Origin: an uncultured Chitinophaga sp.
GTDB lineage: Bacteria > Bacteroidota > Bacteroidia > Chitinophagales > Chitinophagaceae
DNA: 64,000 nt
Assembly (NCBI RefSeq): GCF_946479755.1
Contig: NZ_CAMLHC010000015.1
Location: 1 to 64,000, forward strand
Reading direction: 5' to 3'
Shown: one piece after another, positions 37,908-46,095 of the stretch
How positions within the stretch are numbered: position 1 is the stretch's first letter
Layout of the letters: each line of letters starts with the position of its first letter
Translations under genes and position numbers: made by a program
The notes under the pieces: model-generated
The model's input: only the letters and a program-made list of their open reading frames with translations
Told to the model about the DNA's origin: nothing
Database searches by the model: none

Positions 37908-38795
37908 ATGGGAAAACAGGAAACCATCGCGGCGTTTTATGACAGCAGAGGCATCATCGGAGAAGGAGCCCGTTTGTTCAATGTCTTCGAAAATGGCAGC
38001 CACTGCACGGTGTCGCACATCTACAACCGGCGGGACTACTATAAAGTTTCCCTGTTGCAGGGACAAAGCCGGTTGAGCTGGCACGACCAGGAGATACACA
38101 TAGACCGTCCCGCCCTGGTGTTCTTTAACCCGCATACGCCTTTCGGCTGGGAACCGGTGTCAGACGAACAGCCCGGTTTTTTCTGTATGTTTCAAAAGGC
38201 CTTTTTACAAAACGCGGAAAGGAGCGAAAGCATCCGGCAGGCGCCGCTCTTCAAGGCCGGCAGCAACCCCGTCTTTTTTCTTGACGCCGCACAGGAACAA
38301 CGCATCAGCGGCATCTTTCAACAGATGCTCGAAGAAATGCGGTCAGACTATCTCTATAAATATGACCTGCTGCGCAACTACCTGCAACTGCTGATACATG
38401 AGGCGCTGAAGATAAAGCCACATACCCTCAGCATCCGGCAGCAGAACGCGGCGGAACGCATCACTGCCAGCTTTTTTGAACAGATGGAACGGGAATTCCC
38501 GATAGACGCCCCAGGCCGCCAGCTGGAACTGCGCTCCGCCGGCGACTATGCAAAAGCACTGGCAGTGCATGTTAACCATCTGAACCACGCAGTGCGGGAG
38601 GTAACGGGTAAATCCACCACCATACATATCGCCGAACGGATACTGGCAGAAGCGAAAGCGCTGCTCCGGCACACCGACTGGCCCGTAGCCACCATTGCCC
38701 ACAGCCTGGGCTTCGAATCACCCAACTACTTCTACAACTTCTTCAAAAAACAAACAGGGCACGCTCCCGGACAGGTGCGCACCTCCATCCTTTGA
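37908..38795 (+). CDS. AraC-family transcriptional regulator
   Basis: The 295-residue regulator starts best at ATG 37908 (MGKQETIAAFYDSRG); an in-frame ATG at 37845 is an alternative. The N-terminal cupin-like domain (about 35-115) has LSWHDQEIHIDRPALVFFNP and TPFGWEPVSDEQPGFFCMF. The C-terminal HTH domain (about 195-295) has AVHVNHLNHAVREVTGKSTT, IAERILAEAKALL and VATIAHSLGFESPNYFYNFF followed by KKQTGHAPGQVR. This variant is common in Bacteroidota next to oxidoreductase genes. It lies between a divergent amidohydrolase and a downstream alcohol dehydrogenase (81-bp gap, same strand); either could be its target. Confidence 0.87.
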   Translation: MGKQETIAAFYDSRGIIGEGARLFNVFENGSHCTVSHIYNRRDYYKVSLLQGQSRLSWHDQEIHIDRPALVFFNPHTPFGWEPVSDEQPGFFCMFQKAFLQNAERSESIRQAPLFKAGSNPVFFLDAAQEQRISGIFQQMLEEMRSDYLYKYDLLRNYLQLLIHEALKIKPHTLSIRQQNAAERITASFFEQMEREFPIDAPGRQLELRSAGDYAKALAVHVNHLNHAVREVTGKSTTIHIAERILAEAKALLRHTDWPVATIAHSLGFESPNYFYNFFKKQTGHAPGQVRTSIL

Positions 38796-38876
38796 TTTTT
38801 ATACTTTTCCCTTTGAATGCGTGAGCTGTCATATCCGCCGGCCGTATAATTTTACAGGCTGAAAAAATGCTGCTAT

Positions 38877-39887
38877 ATGACGAAAGTTACGGGCTACGCT
38901 GCCAAAGCGCCTCACGAAAGGCTGGAAAAATTTGAATATGAATTACCGGAAATAGGTCCGGAGCATGTGGACATCCGGGTCGCCTATTGCGGCCTGTGTC
39001 ATTCCGATCTGAGTATGATCAACAACGACTGGGGCTTTTCACAATACCCGCTGGTGCCCGGTCATGAAATAGTGGGGGAAGTTATCCGGACAGGAAGCCT
39101 CGTGAAAGGAATAAAGCCAGGCGATAAAGTCGGTCTTAGCTGGTTCTCCGAATCATGTATGCACTGCCAGCACTGCCTGGAAGGCAACCAGCAGTTATGT
39201 GCTACCGCGGAACAGGTGGTGGTGGGCCGTCATGGCGGTTTTGCGGATATTGTGCGGGGCCACTGGTCCTGGATCATTCCGCTCCCGGAAAAGATGGATA
39301 TGGCGAAAGCCGGACCACTACTGTGTGCGGGACTGACCGTCTTCAACCCCCTGATCATCGAAGGGGTGAAACCTACCGACCGGGTAGGAGTAATCGGTAT
39401 TGGCGGCCTCGGACACCTGGCGCTGCAATTCCTGAAACACTGGGGCTGCGAGGTGGTGGCTTTCAGTTCCAACCCTTCCAAATACGAAGAAATTCTGCAG
39501 ATGGGCGCTTCCCGCGTGGTCGACTCCAGGAATCCGGAGGAGCTGAAAACAGTACAGGGCCAGCTGGATTTTATCTTAAGTACGGTGAACGTACCGCTGG
39601 ACTGGCAGCTGTTCCTGGGATGCCTCGCGCCAAAAGGTAAACTGCATACGGTGGGCATCATTCCCGAACCGATCACGGTGCCTGTCTTCGATATGATCGC
39701 CGGACAGAAATCCGTGGCAGGAAGCCCTGGCGGCGGCCCTGCCATGATACGTAAAATGCTTGACTTCTGCGTACGGCATAATATTTATCCTGCTGTGGAA
39801 ACGTTTCCGATGGCGCAGGTGAACGAAGCCATCCGTCACCTGGAACAAGGCAAAGCGCGCTACCGGGTTGTCTTAAAGAACAATTGA
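38877..39887 (+). CDS. Zinc-dependent alcohol dehydrogenase, cinnamyl-alcohol type
   Basis: The 336-residue MDR-family enzyme interconverts alcohols and aldehydes with NAD(P)H. Catalytic zinc ligands are Cys38 (YCGLCHSD), His63-Glu64 (PGHEIVG) and Cys in LLCAGLT. The structural zinc uses Cys94, Cys97, Cys100 and Cys108 (CMHCQHCLEGNQQLC). The nucleotide-binding loop is IGIGGLGHLALQF, and FSSNPSKYEE after strand 2 suits NADP. This layout matches the YahK/CAD group, which usually reduces aromatic and aliphatic aldehydes. All key residues are present. It follows an AraC regulator gene by 81 bp. Confidence 0.92.
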   Translation: MTKVTGYAAKAPHERLEKFEYELPEIGPEHVDIRVAYCGLCHSDLSMINNDWGFSQYPLVPGHEIVGEVIRTGSLVKGIKPGDKVGLSWFSESCMHCQHCLEGNQQLCATAEQVVVGRHGGFADIVRGHWSWIIPLPEKMDMAKAGPLLCAGLTVFNPLIIEGVKPTDRVGVIGIGGLGHLALQFLKHWGCEVVAFSSNPSKYEEILQMGASRVVDSRNPEELKTVQGQLDFILSTVNVPLDWQLFLGCLAPKGKLHTVGIIPEPITVPVFDMIAGQKSVAGSPGGGPAMIRKMLDFCVRHNIYPAVETFPMAQVNEAIRHLEQGKARYRVVLKNN

Positions 39888-39950
39888 TCCGCAGAAAGTA
39901 GGTGACGAATGCGTTTAGTTTTCGTAAATTGACGGCATTAACCACCTACT

Positions 39951-42900
39951 ATGTTGAACCAGTCGGCTGCTGCACGCAAGGAGGAAATGGAACATTTCCG
40001 CAAGTTTTTTCTATTGTCTAATGATCTGTTCTGCCTCGTAGGCAGCAACGGTACCTTTGAAATGGTGAACCCTGCCTTCTCCAGGGCGCTGGGCTGGAAA
40101 CCTGAAGAAATACTGGGCCGTCCCGTGTTTGATATCATTCATCCGGAAGATGTGGACAGTTCCGGGGAACAACTGAAAGGGCTAAACGAAGGAATCGATA
40201 CGGTCAACTTTGTGAACCGGATGCGGACAACAACAGGCGAATATGTATGGCTGCAATGGATGGCTTCTCCCGAAGTGTCCAGCGGACACATATTTGCGGT
40301 GGGCAGGGATATTTCACAGGTAGTACGCCAGGAACGCCAGCTGCAGGAAAGCGAACATCAGTTCAGGGTGTTTTTTAATAACTCCAGGGGCATGATGTGT
40401 ATGCATGACCTCGACGGGAAACTGCTGGCAGTGAACCGTGCCAGCGCTGAAAGTCTCGGTTACCAGCCTGCCGAATTGATTGGCCGGATGCTTTGGGAAA
40501 TCGTTCCTGTGGCATTCAGGGAAGGCGTCCTGGAGTACCTGGACACCATTAAAAGAGAAAAGCAGGTGAGTGGCCTGATGCATACCTGCCACCGCGATGG
40601 CAGCATCCGGATCTGGCTGTATAATAACGTACTCGAATATTCTGTTGACGGAAACCCATACATCATCGCCAATGCGTTGGATATTACGCTGCGGCATGCC
40701 CTGGAAAAAGACCTGAAATGGACCACACAGATGCTGGAGCAGACCAACAGTGTGGCGCGCATCGGCTTCTGGCATCTTGACCTGGAAAAACAATTGCCTT
40801 ACTGGTCCGACGTTACACGCCGTATCCATGAAGTGGGGGACGACTTTGTGCCGACACTGGAGAGCGCCCTGGCCTTTTACAAAGGGGGCTACCGCACCGC
40901 CATGGAAAATGTCGTCAACAGAGGGATCGAATTCAACGAGCCCTGGGATATCGAACTGGAAATCGTTACCGCCAAAGGCAGAAATATCTGGGTCCGTTCG
41001 ATCGGCAGCCCCGAATTCAGAGATGGTAAATGTGTCAAACTGTATGGCACCTTCCAGGATATCGACCGGCAAAAACGGCTGGAGGAAGAAATACAGCGGT
41101 CCCGCAAACTGCTGGAAGACATCCTGCAGTCGGCCACAGACGTCAGCGTCATCGCGACGGCATTAGACGGCACCATTACGTTGTTTAACAGCGGTGCGGA
41201 AAACCTGCTGGGATATTCTTCCCGGGAAATGGTCGGCAAACAAACGCCGGTCTCTTTCCATGAGCCGGCGGAACTGTCGGAAAGGGCTGCGGCCAAAGGT
41301 GTCGGCCTCGTGGACATCTTTGCAGAGGAAGCGGCCGGTCAGCGCCCCGGCGCACAGCAGGAGTGGACCTACATCCGGAAAGGCGGCTCTGCAGTGAACG
41401 TATCGCTCGTCATTTCCGCTATCCACAACATGAATAATGAGCTTACCGGCTATCTTCATATCGCTACCGACATTACGGACAGAAAAAAAGCAGAGCAACA
41501 ACTGCTCGATGAAAAAGCCAAACTCTCCGCTTTTGTAAAACATACACCGGCAGCAGTGGTGATGCTGGACAAACGCCTTCGTATCATTGCCTATAGTAAC
41601 GCCTGGCAGGAAGACAATCAACTGAAAGGCCAGGAGCTATACGGGAAAATGGTCTACGACCTGTTGCCCAATATTCCCGCAGGATTTAAACAGATCTACC
41701 GGGACACGCTCGCCGGTAAAGTAGACAAGAACGGTGAATTTATCTGGCGGCCGCCGGGGTGGAAGCATGATCAACATCTGCACTGGGAAGTAAGGCCCTG
41801 GTTTTATCATGACGGCGGCGTAGGCGGAATCACCATCCTGACGGAAGACGTGACGGCCAACGCACTCCACCAGGAAGAGCTGCAGCAAGCCAAACAGCTG
41901 GCGGAACAGGCCAGCGTGGCCAAATCAGAATTCCTGGCCAACATGAGCCATGAAATCAGGACCCCGCTCAATGGCATTATAGGGTTTACAGACCTTGTGC
42001 TGAAAACTCGGCTCAACGAAGTACAGCACCAGTACCTTTCTATCGTTAACCAGAGTGCCAGCACCCTGCTGAATATCATCAATGATATTCTCGACTTCTC
42101 AAAGATCGAAGCCGGTAAACTAGAGCTGGATATCCAGAAACAGGACATCTTCGAAGTCAGCAGCCAGGTAAGCGACATGGTGAAGTTTCAGGCACAGAGC
42201 AAAGGCCTGGAAATGATTTACGACGTTTCCGCAGACCTGCCCCGGTTCATCTGGACCGACCAGCTGCGGCTCAAACAGATATTGGTCAACCTCCTTTCCA
42301 ATGCGGTCAAATTCACGGAGAAAGGGGAAGTAGGCCTGAAGATCTATCCCGTTTCATCAGCGAATGCGGAATACCATCGCACGCTCCGCTTCGAGGTGTC
42401 AGACACCGGTATCGGTATCCGCAAAGAGCGACAGGAAAAAATCTTTGAAGCTTTTTCCCAGGAGGACATATCCATCACCAAAAGATATGGTGGTACCGGG
42501 CTGGGCCTCACCATCTCCAATAAACTGCTGGCATTGATGAATAGCCGGCTGCAGCTGGAGAGCATCCCCGGCGAAGGAAGTACTTTCTTTTTTGAAATAA
42601 CCGTGGAAACAGCCGACGGGCCCCCGGTGACCTGGCAGCATATCGAAGCGGTGAAAAAAGTACTGGTGACAGATGATAATGAACATAACCGCACCATCCT
42701 GCAACAGATGCTGCTGCTGAAAGGCATTGAAACAGACATGGCCCGCAGCGGTTTTGAAGCGCTGCAGCTGCTCATGGAAGGACGCACCTACGACGCGGTG
42801 CTGATGGACTATCACATGCCGGTGATGGATGGCCTCGAAACACTCCGTAAAATGCGGCAGATGGCCGACCAGCTGGGTACCTGGACACCGGTGGTACTGC

Positions 42901-43820
42901 TGTACAGCTCTTCAGATGATGAAACGGTGCAACGGGTGTGTGAGGAACTCAAAGTAGAGCAGCGGCTGGTGAAACCGGTCAAAATGCAGGACCTGTACAA
43001 CGCACTGGCGCACCTGTCATTGAAAGACCCCGATCAGGACAACACCACACGGACGATCGCCCGGAAGCTACAACCGGAACGCACTTCGTTAAAGGTATTG
43101 CTGGCAGAAGACAATAGCGTTAATATGCTACTGATTAAAACCATCATCACCCGTTCTGTGCCGATGTCCACTATCGTGGAAGCGAGGACCGGCCAGGAAG
43201 CGGTGGCGCTCTATGCACAGGAGCAGCCGGACCTGGTGTTTATGGATATACAGATGCCCGAAATGAACGGATACGACGCTACCCGCCGTATCCGGGAACT
43301 ACACCCGCAGAAACATACTCCCATTGTGGCCCTCACCGCCGGCAACACTAAAGGCGAACGCGAAAGATGCATCGCCGCCGGTATGGATGATTTTCTCTCC
43401 AAGCCTTTTGTGGAAGATGAAATACTGGCACTGGTCAATAAATGGGGCGCGGGTGAAGAACCGGCGGCGCAACCAACAACAGGCAGCCAGCCACTGGACC
43501 TTTCTGTGCTCATGGGCTACCTCGGCAGCGAAACAAAGCAGGACCCGCTGTTGCGCGAAACACTTTCCCTGCTGCTGGACGACTGTAATGCAGTAAAACA
43601 GGAAATGGAAGGACAGGATATGAGCCAAAACCCCAAAAGGATCAGGGAGATATGCCACAGTATGCGAAGTGTGACCACCTACGCAGGCCTGACAGGGTTG
43701 GAAAAAGCAATCCGTGATACGGAAGCGAATGGGGCTACAACAGAACAGCTGCAGGTATTGGCCACAGAGCTGGACAAAGCGATTATAGCGGTGCAGCTGG
43801 CACTGGACCAGCTGCCCTGA
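39951..43820 (+). CDS. Multi-PAS hybrid histidine kinase with two receivers and HPt
   Basis: The 1289-residue protein has no membrane segment and is a cytoplasmic multi-sensor phosphorelay. It has five PAS domains in tandem (about 15-125, 135-250, 255-375, 385-510, 520-640). HisKA carries NMSHEIRTP (His667), and HATPase_c has LLSNAVKFTEKG, SDTGIGI and GGTGLGL. The first receiver has Asp953 (VLMDYHMPVMDG), the second Asp1099 (VFMDIQMPEMNG). The C-terminal HPt has His1236 (ICHSMRSVTTYAGL). All phospho-acceptors are present, so a full His-Asp-His relay can occur inside one chain. No output regulator gene is adjacent. Its stop lies 2 bp from the stop of the convergent DUF4838 gene. Confidence 0.93.
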   Translation: MLNQSAAARKEEMEHFRKFFLLSNDLFCLVGSNGTFEMVNPAFSRALGWKPEEILGRPVFDIIHPEDVDSSGEQLKGLNEGIDTVNFVNRMRTTTGEYVWLQWMASPEVSSGHIFAVGRDISQVVRQERQLQESEHQFRVFFNNSRGMMCMHDLDGKLLAVNRASAESLGYQPAELIGRMLWEIVPVAFREGVLEYLDTIKREKQVSGLMHTCHRDGSIRIWLYNNVLEYSVDGNPYIIANALDITLRHALEKDLKWTTQMLEQTNSVARIGFWHLDLEKQLPYWSDVTRRIHEVGDDFVPTLESALAFYKGGYRTAMENVVNRGIEFNEPWDIELEIVTAKGRNIWVRSIGSPEFRDGKCVKLYGTFQDIDRQKRLEEEIQRSRKLLEDILQSATDVSVIATALDGTITLFNSGAENLLGYSSREMVGKQTPVSFHEPAELSERAAAKGVGLVDIFAEEAAGQRPGAQQEWTYIRKGGSAVNVSLVISAIHNMNNELTGYLHIATDITDRKKAEQQLLDEKAKLSAFVKHTPAAVVMLDKRLRIIAYSNAWQEDNQLKGQELYGKMVYDLLPNIPAGFKQIYRDTLAGKVDKNGEFIWRPPGWKHDQHLHWEVRPWFYHDGGVGGITILTEDVTANALHQEELQQAKQLAEQASVAKSEFLANMSHEIRTPLNGIIGFTDLVLKTRLNEVQHQYLSIVNQSASTLLNIINDILDFSKIEAGKLELDIQKQDIFEVSSQVSDMVKFQAQSKGLEMIYDVSADLPRFIWTDQLRLKQILVNLLSNAVKFTEKGEVGLKIYPVSSANAEYHRTLRFEVSDTGIGIRKERQEKIFEAFSQEDISITKRYGGTGLGLTISNKLLALMNSRLQLESIPGEGSTFFFEITVETADGPPVTWQHIEAVKKVLVTDDNEHNRTILQQMLLLKGIETDMARSGFEALQLLMEGRTYDAVLMDYHMPVMDGLETLRKMRQMADQLGTWTPVVLLYSSSDDETVQRVCEELKVEQRLVKPVKMQDLYNALAHLSLKDPDQDNTTRTIARKLQPERTSLKVLLAEDNSVNMLLIKTIITRSVPMSTIVEARTGQEAVALYAQEQPDLVFMDIQMPEMNGYDATRRIRELHPQKHTPIVALTAGNTKGERERCIAAGMDDFLSKPFVEDEILALVNKWGAGEEPAAQPTTGSQPLDLSVLMGYLGSETKQDPLLRETLSLLLDDCNAVKQEMEGQDMSQNPKRIREICHSMRSVTTYAGLTGLEKAIRDTEANGATTEQLQVLATELDKAIIAVQLALDQLP

Positions 43821-43822
43821 TA

Positions 43823-46087
43823 TTACTGTACATAAATTTCATCACAACAGATAGCCAACCGTTTGGTCTCCGGAGCTTCCCGCCATACGGGGATCTCCGT
43901 TGGACAAACGCCGGTTACCCGGATATAACGTACGGCCTTTCCCGTTAACCGGAAAGACACCGGCGTATTTTTTACCTCGTAGTCCTCTCCCTGTAAGGGC
44001 GTAATAAGCTGCTCGCCCGCATCAGTAAAATTCGCGCCGTCCTCCGATACCGCTACTGTAACGCGGGACGGGCTAAAAATATAATGCCGGGCATCCTGCA
44101 GAAAATGCATGAACACCGTATTAACTGGTTTGGCAGCGCCGAGGTCAATGACTGCTACGAGGTCCTTTCCATACAGATACAGCCAGTTGAGACTGAAATC
44201 TTTACCACCTTCCAGTCCGTCGGTAAGCGTTTGCGCTCCTTTGCCGGGGAACTCCGGCGGCGGCGGATTCACCAGCGACACCTGTGCTCTGAATGCCAGG
44301 CTGCTGACCCATTTACGGGCAAACAGGCTGTCCCATTCCTGCTGGTAACCATCTGGGTTAACGCCGCCTTCCGCCAGCGTAGTGACGCCTGCTTCCTTGC
44401 AGAGGGCTGTGAATTTCCGCACCCTCTTGGGCCAGCGTGGGTTTACCGTATATTCTTTGCCGTTAGCTTCAAGATAACCGTGCGGCTCAGTGCCAAAAAA
44501 ACGGGATTGTTGCAGCACCGTGTACTCCAGCGGTAACCGTGCCGCATATACGCGTTTTAACAGCTCCGGCTGTCCTTCTGCCGCTGCTTCGGCTTTGTCC
44601 AGCAGCTGGCTGTATTTGTCAATTGCCAGGGGCGAAAGATAGTCCCGGTGATTGTTCACCGGATTACCGTAGATATCAAGCGGGGCATGTGTTTGTTGCA
44701 GGGTGGCCGCCAGCGCATTTATATATTGCCGCATGTTTTTACCGGCCTTGCCGTAATACCCCTGTAGAAAGTCATCCTGCACTTTGTCTGCGTCTGCTTT
44801 GGGATTCCAGAGATATTTCGCCTGCACATAAGCGTTGAACTCCGCCATATCGCTGTGCGTGTCGCCGCTGCCCTGGGAGAAAACACCGCTCACTTTGTGG
44901 TCAGAGAAGTATTGCAGGTTGGGCTTTAACTGAGGGTAATCCGGGAAAGGCGCCAGGTAGTTGGTGAACTGTGTGGTGTAATCCCATACAAACAGCCGGG
45001 AGGTGACCGCGCCCCAGGCGTCCAGGTTGTTGCGGAAGCCGGCCGCCGATGGGATCTTGCTCAGCGGCTCCTGCCGCAGCGCGTCAATGGAGCTGAGCAT
45101 GATGATCACATTGGCAGCAGGTTTAGTGCGGAGTGGTGGTTTGGAGGAATACAGATAGGAGAGTGTGGTAAACTGCTGCTCCGGGAACTGTGCAGCCACT
45201 TTATTCACGAAACGTATCAGCGAGCCGGAAGGGCTGCCTTCTTCGGCGTCCACCTTGCGGCAAAGATCGCAGGTACAGTATCCGCCGCCATCTTCCTGGG
45301 AGATGGACCAATACATGGCGTCGGGGTTATCAGCGATGGCTTTGCGCAGGGAATCTGCCACCAGGCGGAAAACGGCATCATTGCTGAGGCACAGCTGCGT
45401 TGGCTGCCGGATGCCTTTCACCAGGGCAAAGTACTCGGGGTGCGCAGCAAACCAGCTGCGGGGCGGCACCAGTTTAAAAAACGAATGGCCCCACAGTCCC
45501 CACAGGTCTTCGAAACGATGCAGCTTGTGCCATTCGAGATATTCGTTGTCAAATGCAGCAGGGTAGTAGGTTTCGCGATAAGTAAAAGCCGGCTCCTGCA
45601 GATCGTGGAGCTGTGCCGGCACACGCACGTCTTTGGTAACGGGCACCGTGGCAGGCGCCTGGCTATATTTACGGCAGCCCAGGTACTGCTCCAGCAGGGT
45701 ATAAACGCCGTATACCACCCCTTTGCCACTGCCGCCGATAATATACACGTCGCGTGCATCGGTAGCCAGCATAAATCCCTCAGGCTTTATCTTACCTGTG
45801 TTGATACTGGCGGCATGATCGGTATGACCGATATAAATGGCCGGCTGGTCTTTATCTTTTAAGGTGTTCTCTTTGACAATATTCAACGTAGCTCCGGACA
45901 TCCTTTTTACATAGTCCTTCAGTACCTCCGCGGCATGCTGGTCGTTTTTGCCGGCATCGGCAGGCAATACGATCACATAGTTGCTTTTACCGCCCGATAC
46001 CAGCGCAATATCGCCGCCGTTAAGCGACTGGCAGCCATAACCTAACAGCGTCATGATGTAAAGAAGATATGTCATCGTCCTGTGCAT
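43823..46087 (-). CDS. DUF4838 lipoprotein, glycoside-hydrolase-like
   Basis: The 754-residue lipoprotein has lipobox LLGYGC (Cys19). The N-terminal alpha/beta domain (about 35-150), with IYIGHTDHA and GVYTLLEQYLGC, is of the kind found before GH20/GH67 barrels. The DUF4838 region (about 165-450) has its hallmark SQEDGGGYCTCDLC and EGSPSGSLIRFVN. A C-terminal jelly-roll (about 620-754) with VIDLGAAKPVNTVFMHFLQD and KAVRYIRVTG resembles F5/8-type carbohydrate binding. No DUF4838 activity is established. As last gene of a putative exopolysaccharide operon (8 bp after the TPR gene), it may trim, bind or modify the polymer at the outer membrane. Confidence 0.85.
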   Translation of the reverse strand: MHRTMTYLLYIMTLLGYGCQSLNGGDIALVSGGKSNYVIVLPADAGKNDQHAAEVLKDYVKRMSGATLNIVKENTLKDKDQPAIYIGHTDHAASINTGKIKPEGFMLATDARDVYIIGGSGKGVVYGVYTLLEQYLGCRKYSQAPATVPVTKDVRVPAQLHDLQEPAFTYRETYYPAAFDNEYLEWHKLHRFEDLWGLWGHSFFKLVPPRSWFAAHPEYFALVKGIRQPTQLCLSNDAVFRLVADSLRKAIADNPDAMYWSISQEDGGGYCTCDLCRKVDAEEGSPSGSLIRFVNKVAAQFPEQQFTTLSYLYSSKPPLRTKPAANVIIMLSSIDALRQEPLSKIPSAAGFRNNLDAWGAVTSRLFVWDYTTQFTNYLAPFPDYPQLKPNLQYFSDHKVSGVFSQGSGDTHSDMAEFNAYVQAKYLWNPKADADKVQDDFLQGYYGKAGKNMRQYINALAATLQQTHAPLDIYGNPVNNHRDYLSPLAIDKYSQLLDKAEAAAEGQPELLKRVYAARLPLEYTVLQQSRFFGTEPHGYLEANGKEYTVNPRWPKRVRKFTALCKEAGVTTLAEGGVNPDGYQQEWDSLFARKWVSSLAFRAQVSLVNPPPPEFPGKGAQTLTDGLEGGKDFSLNWLYLYGKDLVAVIDLGAAKPVNTVFMHFLQDARHYIFSPSRVTVAVSEDGANFTDAGEQLITPLQGEDYEVKNTPVSFRLTGKAVRYIRVTGVCPTEIPVWREAPETKRLAICCDEIYVQ

Positions 46088-46095
46088 AAAAGTGG

